DNA of 42,131 nucleotides from Actinomadura sp. KC216 (GCF_004348535.1 NZ_SMJX01000036.1:1-42131), one strand, 5' to 3'; positions 7,901 to 16,818 are shown, counted from the stretch's first letter. Program-made: numbers and translations. The notes: generated by a model not told the origin, from the sequence alone.

Positions 7901-9421
7901 ATGAGCGGTGAAAGTCGGCACCGGGCCGAGGTGATCGTGGTCGGTGCCGGGTCCGCGGGGGCGGCGCTCGCGCGCCGGGTGGCCGACGCGGGACGGGACG
8001 TGCTGGTCGTCGAGGCGGGCCCGCACCGGGACGAGCCCGCGGTGGACGATCCGTCCCGCATGCACGAACTGTGGGACTCGCCGCTCGACTGGGCCTTCCG
8101 CACCGTCCCGCAGGAGCACGCGCAGGATCGGCGGCTGCATCTACCGCGCGGACGCGTCGTCGGCGGATCGCACGCGCTCAACGCGATGATCTGGGTGCGC
8201 GGCAATCCGGCGGATTACGACCATTGGGCCTCTCTCGGCAATAAGGGCTGGTCATGGCGAGAAGTCGAACCGGTGTTCGCGCGGATCGACGGCCTCGGCA
8301 CCGGCGAGCCCGGAACCCTCGACGTCCTCACCGGATACGAGCCGGACCCGGTGCACCGTTCGATCGTGGCGGCGGCACAGCAGGCCGGGGTGCCGTTCAA
8401 TGTGGACTACAACGGCGTCCGGCAGGACGGCGCCTCCTACATGCAGTTCACGATTCGCGACCGGCGGCGCCTCACAACGGCCCGCGCCTATCTGACGCCC
8501 GTTTTGGGGTCTGGCGTCACACTCGTCCCGAATGCAAATGTGCGGCGGCTGCTCCTGGAAGGGCGGCGATGCGTCGGCGTCGAATGGGACCGCGACGGGA
8601 TCGCGGAACGCGCCTACGCCGATGAGGTGGTGGTGTGCGCGGGCGCGATCGGGTCACCCGTCCTGCTCATGCGCTCCGGGATCGGGGACGCGGACGCGCT
8701 CGGCGGTGGCACGGCCGCCGTCCACCTGCCGGGCGTCGGCCGCAACCTCCAGGACCACTGGCTCGTGCCGGTGATCGCCTCCGTCGACCGGACGCCCACC
8801 TTCTCACCTGGGCTGCCCTACACGCAGAGCCATCTTTTCTGGCGGAGCCGTCCGGGCCTGCCGGTGCCCGACCTCCAGCCGATCCATTTCGGCGTGCCGC
8901 TCTACGAACCGTGGATGGACGGGCCGCCGGACGGCGTCTCCCTGATGGCGGGGCTGGTGCGCCCGGCGTCCCGCGGCGAGATCCGCCTCGCCGCCGACCC
9001 GTGGGACGAGCCGCTGATCGACCCGCGCGTGCTGTCGGACGGCGCCGACCTCGAAGCGCTCGCCGCCGCCGTCCGCCTCTGCCAGGAGATCGTGGCCGCC
9101 CCCGAGCTTCGCGGCACGTGGGGAGCGCGCGAGCTGTACCCGGGGCGGCTCGCGGAGAGCACCGACGTCCTGCACTCCTATATCCGCAGGTCGGTCCTCA
9201 CCTATCACCACCAGGCGGGCACCTGCGCGATGGGCGTGGACGACGGCGCGGTCGTCGACCCGGAGCTGCGGGTCCATGGAGTGGAGGGCCTGCGCGTCGC
9301 GGACGCCTCGGTCATGCCGGTGATCCCGACCGGCAACACCAACGCGCCCGCGATCATGATCGCCGAGAAGGCCGCCGACCTCCTGACCGGTCAGGTCACG
9401 GCATCCGCAGGATCGGCTTGA
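7901..9421 (+). CDS. GMC-family FAD-dependent oxidoreductase (choline/alcohol dehydrogenase-like)
   Basis: A 506-residue flavoenzyme that oxidises an alcohol using FAD. The dinucleotide-binding motif GAGSAG is at 15-20, followed by '[10 protein letters not shown]'; the GMC signature '[20 protein letters not shown]' follows. The C-terminal active site shows the catalytic His in '[12 protein letters not shown]' (436/437) and the second-site Asn in 'TGNTNAP' (479). ATG 7901 was chosen because GGGAGG lies about 7 nt upstream and the FAD motif then falls at the usual distance; an in-frame upstream extension would add non-conserved residues. The gene overlaps the convergent alcohol dehydrogenase gene by 26 bp. 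Substrate unknown; short and sugar alcohols are options given the nearby importer. Confidence 0.94.
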   Translation: MSGESRHRAEVIVVGAGSAGAALARRVADAGRDVLVVEAGPHRDEPAVDDPSRMHELWDSPLDWAFRTVPQEHAQDRRLHLPRGRVVGGSHALNAMIWVRGNPADYDHWASLGNKGWSWREVEPVFARIDGLGTGEPGTLDVLTGYEPDPVHRSIVAAAQQAGVPFNVDYNGVRQDGASYMQFTIRDRRRLTTARAYLTPVLGSGVTLVPNANVRRLLLEGRRCVGVEWDRDGIAERAYADEVVVCAGAIGSPVLLMRSGIGDADALGGGTAAVHLPGVGRNLQDHWLVPVIASVDRTPTFSPGLPYTQSHLFWRSRPGLPVPDLQPIHFGVPLYEPWMDGPPDGVSLMAGLVRPASRGEIRLAADPWDEPLIDPRVLSDGADLEALAAAVRLCQEIVAAPELRGTWGARELYPGRLAESTDVLHSYIRRSVLTYHHQAGTCAMGVDDGAVVDPELRVHGVEGLRVADASVMPVIPTGNTNAPAIMIAEKAADLLTGQVTASAGSA

Positions 9422-10499
9422 TGACCTCGCCCGCGTAGGAACGGTCCAGCGCGGTCTGGACGTCGGCGAGGTCGAAGTACTCCACGAGCCGGTCGAACGG
9501 GAAGCGGCCCTGCGCGTACAGGTCCATGATCGCGGTGATCAGCTCCTCGCTGCGCCCGCCGCCGCCCAGCACGCCGACGACCCGCTTGCCCCACAGGGTG
9601 GTCAGGTGGTCGAGCGCGAACTCCGCGCCCGCCGGCGCGCCGCCGATGAGGACGCAGGTGCCGAGCATCCCGACCGAGTCGGCGGCCTGCCGGACCACGT
9701 CGATCACCCCGGTGCATTCCAGCGCGAAGTCGGCGGGCCCGCCGCACAGGTCGTGGACGGCGCCGACGACGTCGTCCTTCGCGGCGTCGACGGTGCCGGT
9801 CGCGCCGAGCTCCCGCGCGAGGTCCAGCCGGGACGCGTGCCGGTCGACGGCGACGATCCGGGTGGCGGCCGAGTTCCGGGCGGCCATGATCGCGGCGAGC
9901 CCGACCGTCCCGGCCCCGAAGACCACCAGCCGCGCCCCGGGCCGCGGCCGGACGGTGTTGAACACCGCGCCCGCGCCCGTGGACACCCCGCAGGCCAGCG
10001 GCCCCATCAGCTCAAGAGGCAGGTCCCGGGGCACGGGCACCAGCGCGGCGGCGGTGGTCAGCGAATGCGTCGCGAACGCCGACTGGCCGAAGAAATGGCT
10101 GGACACGGGCTCGCCACCGGGACGGCGCAGCGCCGTCCCGCCGCCGTCGAGACGCCCGCCGCCGCACAGCGCCTCCGCGAGCCGCAGGCAGTACCTGGGC
10201 TCACCGGCCCGGCAGTTCCGGCACGCCGCGCACGACGGCCAGCCGATGACGACCGGGTCGCCCTCCGCGAAGCCGGTGACGCCGGGACCGACCGCCGCGA
10301 CGGTGCCCGCGCCCTCGTGGCCGAGCACGCCGGGCAGGGGGAAGGGCAGGTCGCCGTGGCGGGCCAGCCCGTCGGTGTGGCAGATGCCGGTCGCGGCCAG
10401 CCGGACCAGGACCTCGCCGGGCCCGGGGTCGTCCAGCTCCAGCTCCGTGAGGACGAACGGGCCGTCCCGCTCTTCGACGAGGGCCGCGGTGATCTGCAA
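9396..10499 (-). CDS. Zinc-dependent NAD alcohol dehydrogenase (MDR family, aryl/benzyl-alcohol type)
   Basis: A 367-residue medium-chain dehydrogenase. Catalytic zinc ligands are Cys40 (CHTD), His61-Glu62 and Cys170; the structural zinc site is Cys90, Cys93, Cys96 and Cys104. The Rossmann motif GAGTVG is at 195-200 and is followed by 'IVAVDRHASRLDLARELGA', where Asp suggests NAD preference. Overall pattern resembles benzyl-alcohol dehydrogenase-type enzymes (GICHTD, GHEGAGTV). It starts with ATG 10499, divergent from the EI24 gene across 45 bp, and converges on the GMC gene with a 26-bp overlap. A role next to the GMC enzyme in alcohol/aldehyde oxidation is inferred from position only. Confidence 0.94.
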   Translation of the reverse strand: MQITAALVEERDGPFVLTELELDDPGPGEVLVRLAATGICHTDGLARHGDLPFPLPGVLGHEGAGTVAAVGPGVTGFAEGDPVVIGWPSCAACRNCRAGEPRYCLRLAEALCGGGRLDGGGTALRRPGGEPVSSHFFGQSAFATHSLTTAAALVPVPRDLPLELMGPLACGVSTGAGAVFNTVRPRPGARLVVFGAGTVGLAAIMAARNSAATRIVAVDRHASRLDLARELGATGTVDAAKDDVVGAVHDLCGGPADFALECTGVIDVVRQAADSVGMLGTCVLIGGAPAGAEFALDHLTTLWGKRVVGVLGGGGRSEELITAIMDLYAQGRFPFDRLVEYFDLADVQTALDRSYAGEVIKPILRMP

Positions 10500-10517
10500 G
10501 ACGACTCCTTCGGTCTT

Positions 10518-10536
10518 CCCTATGGACCTATAGGGT
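10518..10536. promoter_or_regulatory. Divergent promoter palindrome with leaderless -10 for the EI24 gene
   Basis: ccctat (10518-10523) and ataggg (10530-10535) form an inverted repeat in the 45-bp gap between two divergent genes. TAGGGT (10531-10536) is a good -10 whose predicted start falls at the GTG 10545. The repeat may be a regulator site or simply back-to-back promoters. Confidence 0.45.
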
Positions 10537-10544
10537 CAGGGGGC

Positions 10545-11396
10545 GTGAGCCAACCGTACGTCCCTGCGCAAACGCCGCCCACCGGACAGCCGTCCGGCGT
10601 CAAAGACCTGTTCAACGGTGTCGGATACCTGCTGCGCGGTATCGCGTGGATGGCGCGGCACCCGGCTCAGTGGCTTTTCGGGCTGATCCCGGCGCTGATC
10701 GTGCTGACCGTCTACGTGACGGCGCTCGTCTTCCTGGCCTTCCAGATCGACGACCTCGCCGGATGGGTGACGGGATTCGCCGACGACTGGTCGGACACGC
10801 CGCGGACCTGGGCCCGGATCGTCGCCGGGACCGCGATCTACGGGGCGGCGCTGTTCCTCGCCGTGCTCACGTTCACGGCCGTGACGCTGCTGGTCGGCGA
10901 CCCGTTCTACGAGGCCATCGCGGTCCGCGTCGAGGAGTCGCAGGGCGGCGCGCCGCCGGAGCCGGACGTCCCGCTGATCGTCCAGATCGGGCGGGCGATC
11001 AAGGACGCGGTGCTGCTCGGCGCCGTCGCGCTGACGTTCGCCGTCGTGTTCTTCGTGTGCGGGTTCCTGCCCGTGGTCGGGCAGACGGTCGTGCCCCTGG
11101 TCGCGGCGCTGGTGTCCGGCTACTTCCTGGCGGGCGAGCTGACGTCGGTCGCGCTGGAGCGGCGCGGGATCCGGCGCACCGAGCGGTTCGCGCGGCTGAA
11201 GGCCAACCGCCCGCTGGCGATCGGCTTCGGCGTCGCGACGTTGCTGGTCTTCCTCGTCCCGCTGGGCGCCGTGCTGGCGATGCCGGGCGCGGTCGCGGGC
11301 GGAACGCTGCTGGCCAGGGAGCGTCTCGCGGACCCGCCGCAGGCGAAAGAGGCGCTGGTCACACCCGGAGAGGGCGGACCGGCGTGGAGCGGCTGA
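10545..11396 (+). CDS. EI24 / CysZ-like integral membrane protein
   Basis: A 283-residue protein with several hydrophobic segments and the EI24 domain pattern: 'GWYL/GIAWMARHPAQWLFGLIPAL' at the front, 'LVGDPFYEAIAVRVE' in the middle, and a C-terminal 'PLAIGFGVATLLVFLVPLG ... GGTLL' motif. Relatives include CysZ, linked to sulfate uptake, but most actinobacterial EI24 proteins have no established function. GTG 10545 is chosen because a TAGGGT -10 lies 8 nt upstream, giving a leaderless mRNA; the open frame upstream lies antisense to the dehydrogenase and is not conserved-looking. Confidence 0.85.
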   Translation: MSQPYVPAQTPPTGQPSGVKDLFNGVGYLLRGIAWMARHPAQWLFGLIPALIVLTVYVTALVFLAFQIDDLAGWVTGFADDWSDTPRTWARIVAGTAIYGAALFLAVLTFTAVTLLVGDPFYEAIAVRVEESQGGAPPEPDVPLIVQIGRAIKDAVLLGAVALTFAVVFFVCGFLPVVGQTVVPLVAALVSGYFLAGELTSVALERRGIRRTERFARLKANRPLAIGFGVATLLVFLVPLGAVLAMPGAVAGGTLLARERLADPPQAKEALVTPGEGGPAWSG

Positions 11397-11471
11397 GGCG
11401 TTGGGAAGATGTGTCCTGAGCGTGATTCCAGGCCGGAACCGAGCCGGTGATCTTGGCGTAACGTGTCCCGC

Positions 11472-12689
11472 ATGTCCGATCAGGGGGAGCGCGGCGCGCG
11501 CTGGACCGACATGAGCGAGCCCGGCCGGGCCGGCCGCACCGAGTTCTCGGACGAGCCCGCGTCGGCGCACGACGTCTGGGGCAAGGTCGAGACGCCGCCC
11601 CCGGCCGCGCGGGACGAGAGCCCGTGGGCCGGAGACGCGCAGGCCGAGGAGGGCGAGGAGGGCGGCGACGTGCAGGTCGCGCCCGCCCGGGAGGACGAGC
11701 CGCCGCACTGGGAAGGGTCGCTGTTCGACGAGGCCGACGGCGAGGACGACGGCGGCGGCGACGAGCGGTACGTCCCGGCCGTCCCCACCGGCGCGGGCCA
11801 GCCGGCGAAGCCCGGCAAGCCGAGCAGCGGCAACTGGCAGATGCCCGAGTGGATGGCGGACGAGGCCGCGGCCGACGCCAAGCTCGGCGCGGCCGGCAGG
11901 CCGAGGCGCGACGTCCTGGACGACGGCACCGGCCGGTCCCGCGTCGTGCTGATCGGCGGCGTGGCCCTGCTGGTGGCGGCGGTGATCGCGGCCGCAGCCG
12001 TCTACCTCCTCAAGGGCGACGGCGAGCCCGCGACGTCGGACTCGGGCGCCAACGCGGGCCGTGCGGCGACGGCGGAGCAGTCGGAGGCGGCGCGGGTCGA
12101 ACTGCCGCCGGACAAGCGGCTCAAGGTGTTCCCCGGCAGCCCGAGCAGGACGCTGGGGCGGGTCGCGGACGTCCACTCCGGCCTGTCGTACCCGCGGCTG
12201 GCCGCGCCGTGGAAGGTCCCCACCAAGCGGAACAGGCTGGGCACGCCGGGATGGTCCGGGCAGCAGATCCTGGTGACGGAGAAGAACGGTGCCCGGCTCT
12301 GGTACGGCCAGCTGCTCACCGGCACGCTGCTGCCGAGCCTGCAGAGCGCCTACCAGGGCCCGGGCAGCATCAAGAACGTCGCCGGGCTCGTCGCGAAGGG
12401 GTTCGAGGCGCAGTACTACGGGTTCCCGCACAGGTCGGCGCCGCTGGCGTCGCAGCCGCTGAACGTGGACGGCCGCCAGGGCTGGCTGATCGCCTCGTAC
12501 CTCACCTACAAGCGGGACGGGGTCCGGGCGACCGGCGAGCTCTACGCCACGGCGGTGATCGACACCGGACGGCAGGCGCCCGCCGTGGTGTTCGCGTCCG
12601 TGCCGAACACGCACAAGAGGATGTACCCGGACGTCAACGCGTTCTTCAGCGGCCTGAAGATCGCGCCCGGCGCCCCGCCTGCATCCTGA
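11472..12689 (+). CDS. Membrane-anchored protein of unknown function, acidic disordered N-terminus
   Basis: A 405-residue protein I do not recognise. Residues 1-155 are acidic, Pro/Gly/Glu/Asp-rich and probably disordered in the cytoplasm, with 'GNWQMPEWMADEAA' near the end; one transmembrane helix lies at about 157-179; the remaining 225 residues form an extracytoplasmic domain ('RLAAPWKVPTKRNRLGTPGWSGQQ', 'QGWLIASYLTYKRDGVRATGELY'). This layout is common among Streptosporangiales envelope proteins. ATG 11472 was chosen over GTG 11463 because TAACGT (11459-11464) is a -10 that places transcription start at this ATG. It is 75 bp after the EI24 gene. Confidence 0.75.
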   Translation: MSDQGERGARWTDMSEPGRAGRTEFSDEPASAHDVWGKVETPPPAARDESPWAGDAQAEEGEEGGDVQVAPAREDEPPHWEGSLFDEADGEDDGGGDERYVPAVPTGAGQPAKPGKPSSGNWQMPEWMADEAAADAKLGAAGRPRRDVLDDGTGRSRVVLIGGVALLVAAVIAAAAVYLLKGDGEPATSDSGANAGRAATAEQSEAARVELPPDKRLKVFPGSPSRTLGRVADVHSGLSYPRLAAPWKVPTKRNRLGTPGWSGQQILVTEKNGARLWYGQLLTGTLLPSLQSAYQGPGSIKNVAGLVAKGFEAQYYGFPHRSAPLASQPLNVDGRQGWLIASYLTYKRDGVRATGELYATAVIDTGRQAPAVVFASVPNTHKRMYPDVNAFFSGLKIAPGAPPAS

Positions 12690-12731
12690 CGACCCGCGAC
12701 CCGGCAACTGGCGTCCTGACAGCCGAATGAC

Positions 12732-12743
12732 GTTCTAATAGGC
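12732..12743 (+). promoter_or_regulatory. -10 region with KstR-type half-site before the fused acyl-CoA dehydrogenase gene
   Basis: TAGGCT (12738-12743) fits a TANNNT -10 for the gene starting at 12775, and gttcta (12732-12737) next to it is one half of the KstR palindrome; the other half is not conserved. Weak evidence. Confidence 0.25.
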
Positions 12744-12774
12744 TTTGTTCCACTTCGAGGAGAGGTGGGGCGTC

Positions 12775-14901
12775 ATGGCGATCGGGCTGACCGAGGAACA
12801 CGAGGCGCTGGCGGCGTCCGTGCGCGGGTTCGCCGAGCGGAACATCACGTCGCGGACCGTCCGGGACGCGGACACCGGCTTCTGGCCCGCGCTCGCCGCG
12901 CAGGGGCTGCCCGGCCTGCACCTCCCCGAAGGCGCGGGAGGCCAGGGCTTCGGTCTCCTGGAACAGGCGGTCGCGGTGGAGGAGCTCGGCCGCGCGCTGG
13001 CGCCCGGGCCGTACACGCCGACCGTCCTGGCGTCCGCGATCCTGCACGCTGCCGGCGCTGAAAAACTGCTGCAGGGCCTGGCGGACGGCTCGCGCAAGGC
13101 GGCGGTGGGCTTGTCCGGCAGCCTGGACGTGGACGGCTCCACAGTCTCCGGAACGGTGCAGCCAGTGCTGGGTGCGCCGCTGGCCGACCTCTTCTTGCTT
13201 CCGGCCGGTGACCGCTGGGTCGTCCTAGAACGGGACGACGTAACCCCGGGGCCGCTGGAGTCTCTCGACATCACGCGTCCGGTCGGGTCGGTCACGGTCG
13301 ACGGCGTGGCCGTCGCCGATGAACGCTTCCTCAGCGAAGTGGACGCGCATGCGTTCGCCGTCGTCCTGCTGGGGGCCGAGGCATGCGGCGTCGCAGGACG
13401 CGCGCTGGACGACGCCGTCGGCTACGCGAAGCTCCGCGAGCAGTTCGGCCGTCCGATCGGGCAGTTCCAGGGCGTCAAGCACAAGTGCGCCCGGATGCTC
13501 ATCGCCGTCGAACGCGCCAGGGCGGCCGTGTGGGACGCAGCCCGCGCCCTGGACGAGCCAGAAGAGCAACGCGCCTACGCGGTCGGAGTCGCCGCGACCC
13601 TGGCCGCGGACGCCGCCGTCCTCTGCGCGGAAGGCAATATCCAGGTCCACGGCGGTATCGGCTACACCTACGAACACGACGCGCACCTCCTCTACCGGAG
13701 GGCGTTGACGCTGCGTGCGCTGCTGGGCCGGGCGAGCAAGCACCGGGCGGACGTCGCCGCGCTCGCCGTCGCGGGCGTCCGGCGGCCCATGAGCGTCGAG
13801 CTCGCCGAAGACGCCGAGCCGCTGCGCGAGGAGATCCGCGCCCGCGTCGCGGAGCTGGCCGCGATGGAGCCCCTCGAACAGCGCGCCGCGATGGCGGACG
13901 GCGGCTGGGTCACCCCGCACCTGCCGGAACCGTGGGGGCGCGGCGCCGGGCCGCTGGAGCAGGTCGTCGTCCAGCAGGAGCTGAAGGCGGCCGGGGTGCG
14001 CCCGGTGCCGCTGATGATCGCGGCGTGGGTCGTCCCGTCGCTGGTCCAGTACGGCACGCCTGAGCAGCAGGAACGGTTCCTGCCGCCGACGCTGCGCGGC
14101 GAGACCGTCTGGTGCCAGCTGTTCTCCGAGCCGGGCGCGGGCTCCGACCTCGCCGGGCTCAGGACGCGCGCCGAACGCGCCGAGGGCGGCTGGACGATCA
14201 CCGGCCAGAAGATCTGGACGTCCCTCGCCCGCGACGCGCACTGGGGCATCTGCATCGCCCGCACCAGCCCCGACCGCCCGAAGCACGACGGCATCACCTA
14301 TTTCCTGGTGGACATGTCGTCGCCGGGCATCGACATCCGCCCGCTCCGCGAATGCACCGGCGACGCCGTCTTCAACGAGGTGTTCCTGGACGGCGTGTTC
14401 GTCCCCGACGACCTCGTCGTCGGACCGGTCGACGCGGGCTGGCGCGTCGCCCGCAACACCCTCGCCAACGAGCGCGTTGGCCTGACCAGCACGTTCCAGC
14501 TCGGCGGCGACCTGCCGAAGCTCCTCGACCTCGCCGCCGAGCTGGGCCTGGACGGCGACCCGGTCGTGCGCGACGGCCTCGGGCGGCTCGCCTGCGACGA
14601 GCACGCCTTCGCGCTCCTCGGCCTCCGCGCCACCCTCAAGCAGCTCTCCGGGACGGACCCGGGCGCGACGGCGAACGTCCGGAAGCTGGTGGCGATGGAG
14701 CACGGCCAGCAGGTCACCGAGTTCGGGTTCACGCTGCTCGGCGAGGGCGGCGCGCTGACCGGCGGCTGGAACGAGCCGCTGCGCGCCCGCTGGACCCGGT
14801 ACCTCCTCGCGTCCCGCGCCATGACGATCGGCGGCGGCACCACCGAGGTCAACCTGAACGTGATCGGCGAGCGCATCCTGGGGCTGCCGCGTGACCCCTA
14901 G
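12775..14901 (+). CDS. Fused two-domain acyl-CoA dehydrogenase (FadE34/FadE22-like)
   Basis: A 708-residue protein with two acyl-CoA dehydrogenase units in tandem, oxidising an acyl-CoA to an enoyl-CoA with FAD. The first unit (about 1-340) has 'LHLPEGAGGQGFGLLEQAVAVEELGRAL' and ends with 'IQVHGGIGYTYEHDAHLLYRRA'; the second (about 345-705) has the flavin-site motif 'FSEPGAGSDLAGL' (about 445), 'GQKIWTS' and the terminal 'GGGTTEVNLNVIGERILGL'. Single-chain double ACADs of about 710-730 residues are known in mycobacteria (FadE34, FadE22, FadE6); FadE34 acts on steroid side chains. ATG 12775 has GAGGAGAGG upstream. It is monocistronic with its own terminator. Assignment to steroids rather than other acyl-CoAs is inference. 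Confidence 0.93.
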   Translation: MAIGLTEEHEALAASVRGFAERNITSRTVRDADTGFWPALAAQGLPGLHLPEGAGGQGFGLLEQAVAVEELGRALAPGPYTPTVLASAILHAAGAEKLLQGLADGSRKAAVGLSGSLDVDGSTVSGTVQPVLGAPLADLFLLPAGDRWVVLERDDVTPGPLESLDITRPVGSVTVDGVAVADERFLSEVDAHAFAVVLLGAEACGVAGRALDDAVGYAKLREQFGRPIGQFQGVKHKCARMLIAVERARAAVWDAARALDEPEEQRAYAVGVAATLAADAAVLCAEGNIQVHGGIGYTYEHDAHLLYRRALTLRALLGRASKHRADVAALAVAGVRRPMSVELAEDAEPLREEIRARVAELAAMEPLEQRAAMADGGWVTPHLPEPWGRGAGPLEQVVVQQELKAAGVRPVPLMIAAWVVPSLVQYGTPEQQERFLPPTLRGETVWCQLFSEPGAGSDLAGLRTRAERAEGGWTITGQKIWTSLARDAHWGICIARTSPDRPKHDGITYFLVDMSSPGIDIRPLRECTGDAVFNEVFLDGVFVPDDLVVGPVDAGWRVARNTLANERVGLTSTFQLGGDLPKLLDLAAELGLDGDPVVRDGLGRLACDEHAFALLGLRATLKQLSGTDPGATANVRKLVAMEHGQQVTEFGFTLLGEGGALTGGWNEPLRARWTRYLLASRAMTIGGGTTEVNLNVIGERILGLPRDP

Positions 14902-14922
14902 CCTGCGCGGTTGCCGGGGGGC

Positions 14923-14942
14923 GTGGGGGGTCGTCCCCCCAC
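14923..14942 (+). terminator. Hairpin after the fused acyl-CoA dehydrogenase gene
   Basis: gtgggggg (14923-14930) pairs with ccccccac (14935-14942) over a TCGT loop, 22 bp after the stop codon and before the promoter of the next gene. There is no T-run. Confidence 0.55.
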
Positions 14943-14956
14943 AGGGAACAGGTGAG

Positions 14957-14962
14957 GTAGCG
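14957..14962 (+). promoter_or_regulatory. -10 box (TAGCGT) of the glycan locus operon
   Basis: TAGCGT lies 11 nt ahead of ATG 14974, so the leader would be about 5 nt or less. It comes just after the preceding hairpin and would drive the five-gene run 14974-23161. Confidence 0.4.
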
Positions 14963-14973
14963 TCCAGGCGCAC

Positions 14974-16674
14974 ATGACGGCGGAGCGGACGCGGCACCTG
15001 GTGGCCGCGCTGACCGGGCTGGGGCTCGGGCTGGCGGCGCTGGGGCCGGGGCTCGCGCCCGGTTTCGTGCTGTCCTACGACATGGTGTTCGTGCCCGACC
15101 CGGCGTTCACCCGCATGACGTTCGGGCTGACGGGGGTCGTGCCGCGCCACGTCCCGAGCGACGCGTTCGCGACCGCGCTCGGCACCGTCCTCCCGGCGGA
15201 CCTGGCGCAGAAGCTGATCCTGCTGGCGATCTTCGTGATGGCGTGCGCGGCGGCGGCCTCGCTGGTGCCGTCCCCGCGGCTCCTGCCGCGCCTGGCCGCC
15301 GGGGTCTGCTATGCCTGGAACCCGTTCGTCGCGGAGCGGCTGCTGCTCGGCCAGTGGGCCCTCCTTCTCGGCTACGCGGCGCTGCCCTGGGTGGTCGCCG
15401 CCGCGTCCCGGCTGGACGAGCCGCGCGGCGGGCGGCGCCTAGTCCTCGCCCTGCTCCCGGCGGCCATAGGCGGCTTCGCCGCCCTTACGATCTCCGCGCT
15501 CACGGCGTTGACCGTCGCCCTGGTGACAGGCCGCGCTCGCTACGCCGCCCAGGTGGCCGGAGCCGTCGCGCTGCTGAGCCTTCCGTGGCTGGTGCCGGGT
15601 CTGCTCCGGCCCGCCGGGCTCCCGGAGGACGGGACGGCGGCCGTCGACCTGTTCGCCGCTCGCGCGGACACCCCGTTCGGCACGCTCGGGAGCCTGCTCG
15701 CGCTCGGCGGCGTGTGGAACGGAGAGACCGTCCCGGCCGGGTACGGGGCGCCGGTGACCGCGACGATCTGGCTGGCCGTGGTCGTGGGTGCGCTCGCCGC
15801 CTACTGGAAGTGGTGCCGGGAGCCGGGCTGGCGGCGCGGTGCCGCTGCGGCGGCGGTCGTCGGGTTCGTGGTGGCGGGTATGGGCGCGGTCGCCGCGCCC
15901 GTTCTGGAGTGGATGGTCGGGCTGTGGCCTGGGTTCGCGGTCTTCCGGGACGGCCAGCAGTACGTGGCGCCGCTCGCCGTCGTGATCGCGGTGGGGCTCG
16001 GCGTGGCCGCCGACCGGGCGGCCGAGGCGCGGTGGACGGGAGCCGCCGCCGGAGCGATCGCCGTGCCGGTGATCCTTCTGCCGACGCTGGCATGGGGCGC
16101 GGCGGGTGATTTGCGGGCCGTCCGCTATCCGGATGATTGGGAAAGAGCCCGACAAATCATCCACGCCGACCCGGTCGGCGGGGACGTGCTCGTGCTGCCG
16201 TGGGCGTCCTATCGCAGCTACGCGTGGAACCACGGCCGCCGCGTCCTCGATCCGCTGCCGCGGTTCCTGCACCGGCGGGTCGTCGTGAACGACGCCGTCA
16301 CCGTGGGCGACTTGACCGTCCCTGCCGAAGATCTGCGAGCCGTCGAACTGGGGCCGGACGCGAGGGCCGGTACCCCATCTGCGGCTACGCTGCGTGACGA
16401 AGGCATCCGCTATGTTCTGGTGGACGCCGAGATCACCGCGAACCGCCCGTCGGGCCCGGCCGTCGAGGTGCTGCGGGGCCGTGACCTGGCCGTCTACCGG
16501 ATCGACGGGAGCGGCGCCGGGTCCGGAGACGGGGTTCCGGTCGGGGCCGTAGTGGTTGCCTGGATTGTCACGAGTGGGGTTGTTATCTGGTCAATTCTCC
16601 CCTCTGGTATTACTCTGAGCCCTCCGTTACTCGGGAGTATCAACCCCCGCGGTTCAAGACGAAGGACTCCCTGA
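14974..16674 (+). CDS. Polytopic membrane protein, probable GT-C-fold glycosyltransferase
   Basis: A 566-residue protein with roughly a dozen hydrophobic segments. An N-terminal extracytoplasmic loop contains 'SYDMVFVPDPAFTRM', reminiscent of the Asp-bearing first loop of GT-C enzymes, and 'CYAWNPFVAERLLLGQWALLLGYAALP' matches the style of AftD-like transmembrane cores. The C-terminal part forms a soluble domain before a last hydrophobic stretch. It heads a run with a DUF2613 protein, GT2, GT4 and AftD, so a role in envelope glycan assembly using lipid-linked sugar is likely. From memory, the mycobacterial transmembrane protein Rv0226c (similar size) is a possible counterpart. Catalysis is not proven. 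Confidence 0.7.
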   Translation: MTAERTRHLVAALTGLGLGLAALGPGLAPGFVLSYDMVFVPDPAFTRMTFGLTGVVPRHVPSDAFATALGTVLPADLAQKLILLAIFVMACAAAASLVPSPRLLPRLAAGVCYAWNPFVAERLLLGQWALLLGYAALPWVVAAASRLDEPRGGRRLVLALLPAAIGGFAALTISALTALTVALVTGRARYAAQVAGAVALLSLPWLVPGLLRPAGLPEDGTAAVDLFAARADTPFGTLGSLLALGGVWNGETVPAGYGAPVTATIWLAVVVGALAAYWKWCREPGWRRGAAAAAVVGFVVAGMGAVAAPVLEWMVGLWPGFAVFRDGQQYVAPLAVVIAVGLGVAADRAAEARWTGAAAGAIAVPVILLPTLAWGAAGDLRAVRYPDDWERARQIIHADPVGGDVLVLPWASYRSYAWNHGRRVLDPLPRFLHRRVVVNDAVTVGDLTVPAEDLRAVELGPDARAGTPSAATLRDEGIRYVLVDAEITANRPSGPAVEVLRGRDLAVYRIDGSGAGSGDGVPVGAVVVAWIVTSGVVIWSILPSGITLSPPLLGSINPRGSRRRTP

Positions 16675-16805
16675 TGCGCATCGTCATCGCAGCCCTGGTC
16701 GGCGTCCTGGTGGCCGCCGGAGCATCGTTCGGCACCGTCCAGCTGGTGAACGCCTCGCAGGACGATCCCGTCGTCAAGCCGCTGTACAACTACGGCGCCC
16801 GCTGA
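16674..16805 (+). CDS. DUF2613-type small single-span membrane protein (43 aa)
   Basis: A short gene starting at ATG 16674, overlapping the preceding stop in a TGATG arrangement that implies coupled translation. The product has one N-terminal hydrophobic helix (about residues 3-24) followed by 'NASQDDPVVKPLYNYGAR'. This size, helix and 'VKPLYNYG'-like tail fit the DUF2613 family; mycobacterial Rv0236A, next to aftD, is a member as I recall. Its conservation beside AftD in different lineages suggests an accessory subunit or stabiliser of a GT-C enzyme, which is inference. Confidence 0.8.
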   Translation: MRIVIAALVGVLVAAGASFGTVQLVNASQDDPVVKPLYNYGAR

Positions 16806-16818
16806 CGTGTAGGCCCTG

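Noticed and set aside
9606..10544. Upstream in-frame extension of the EI24 gene
   Set aside because: It lies antisense to the zinc dehydrogenase, shows no membrane or domain pattern, and a promoter lies just before GTG 10545.
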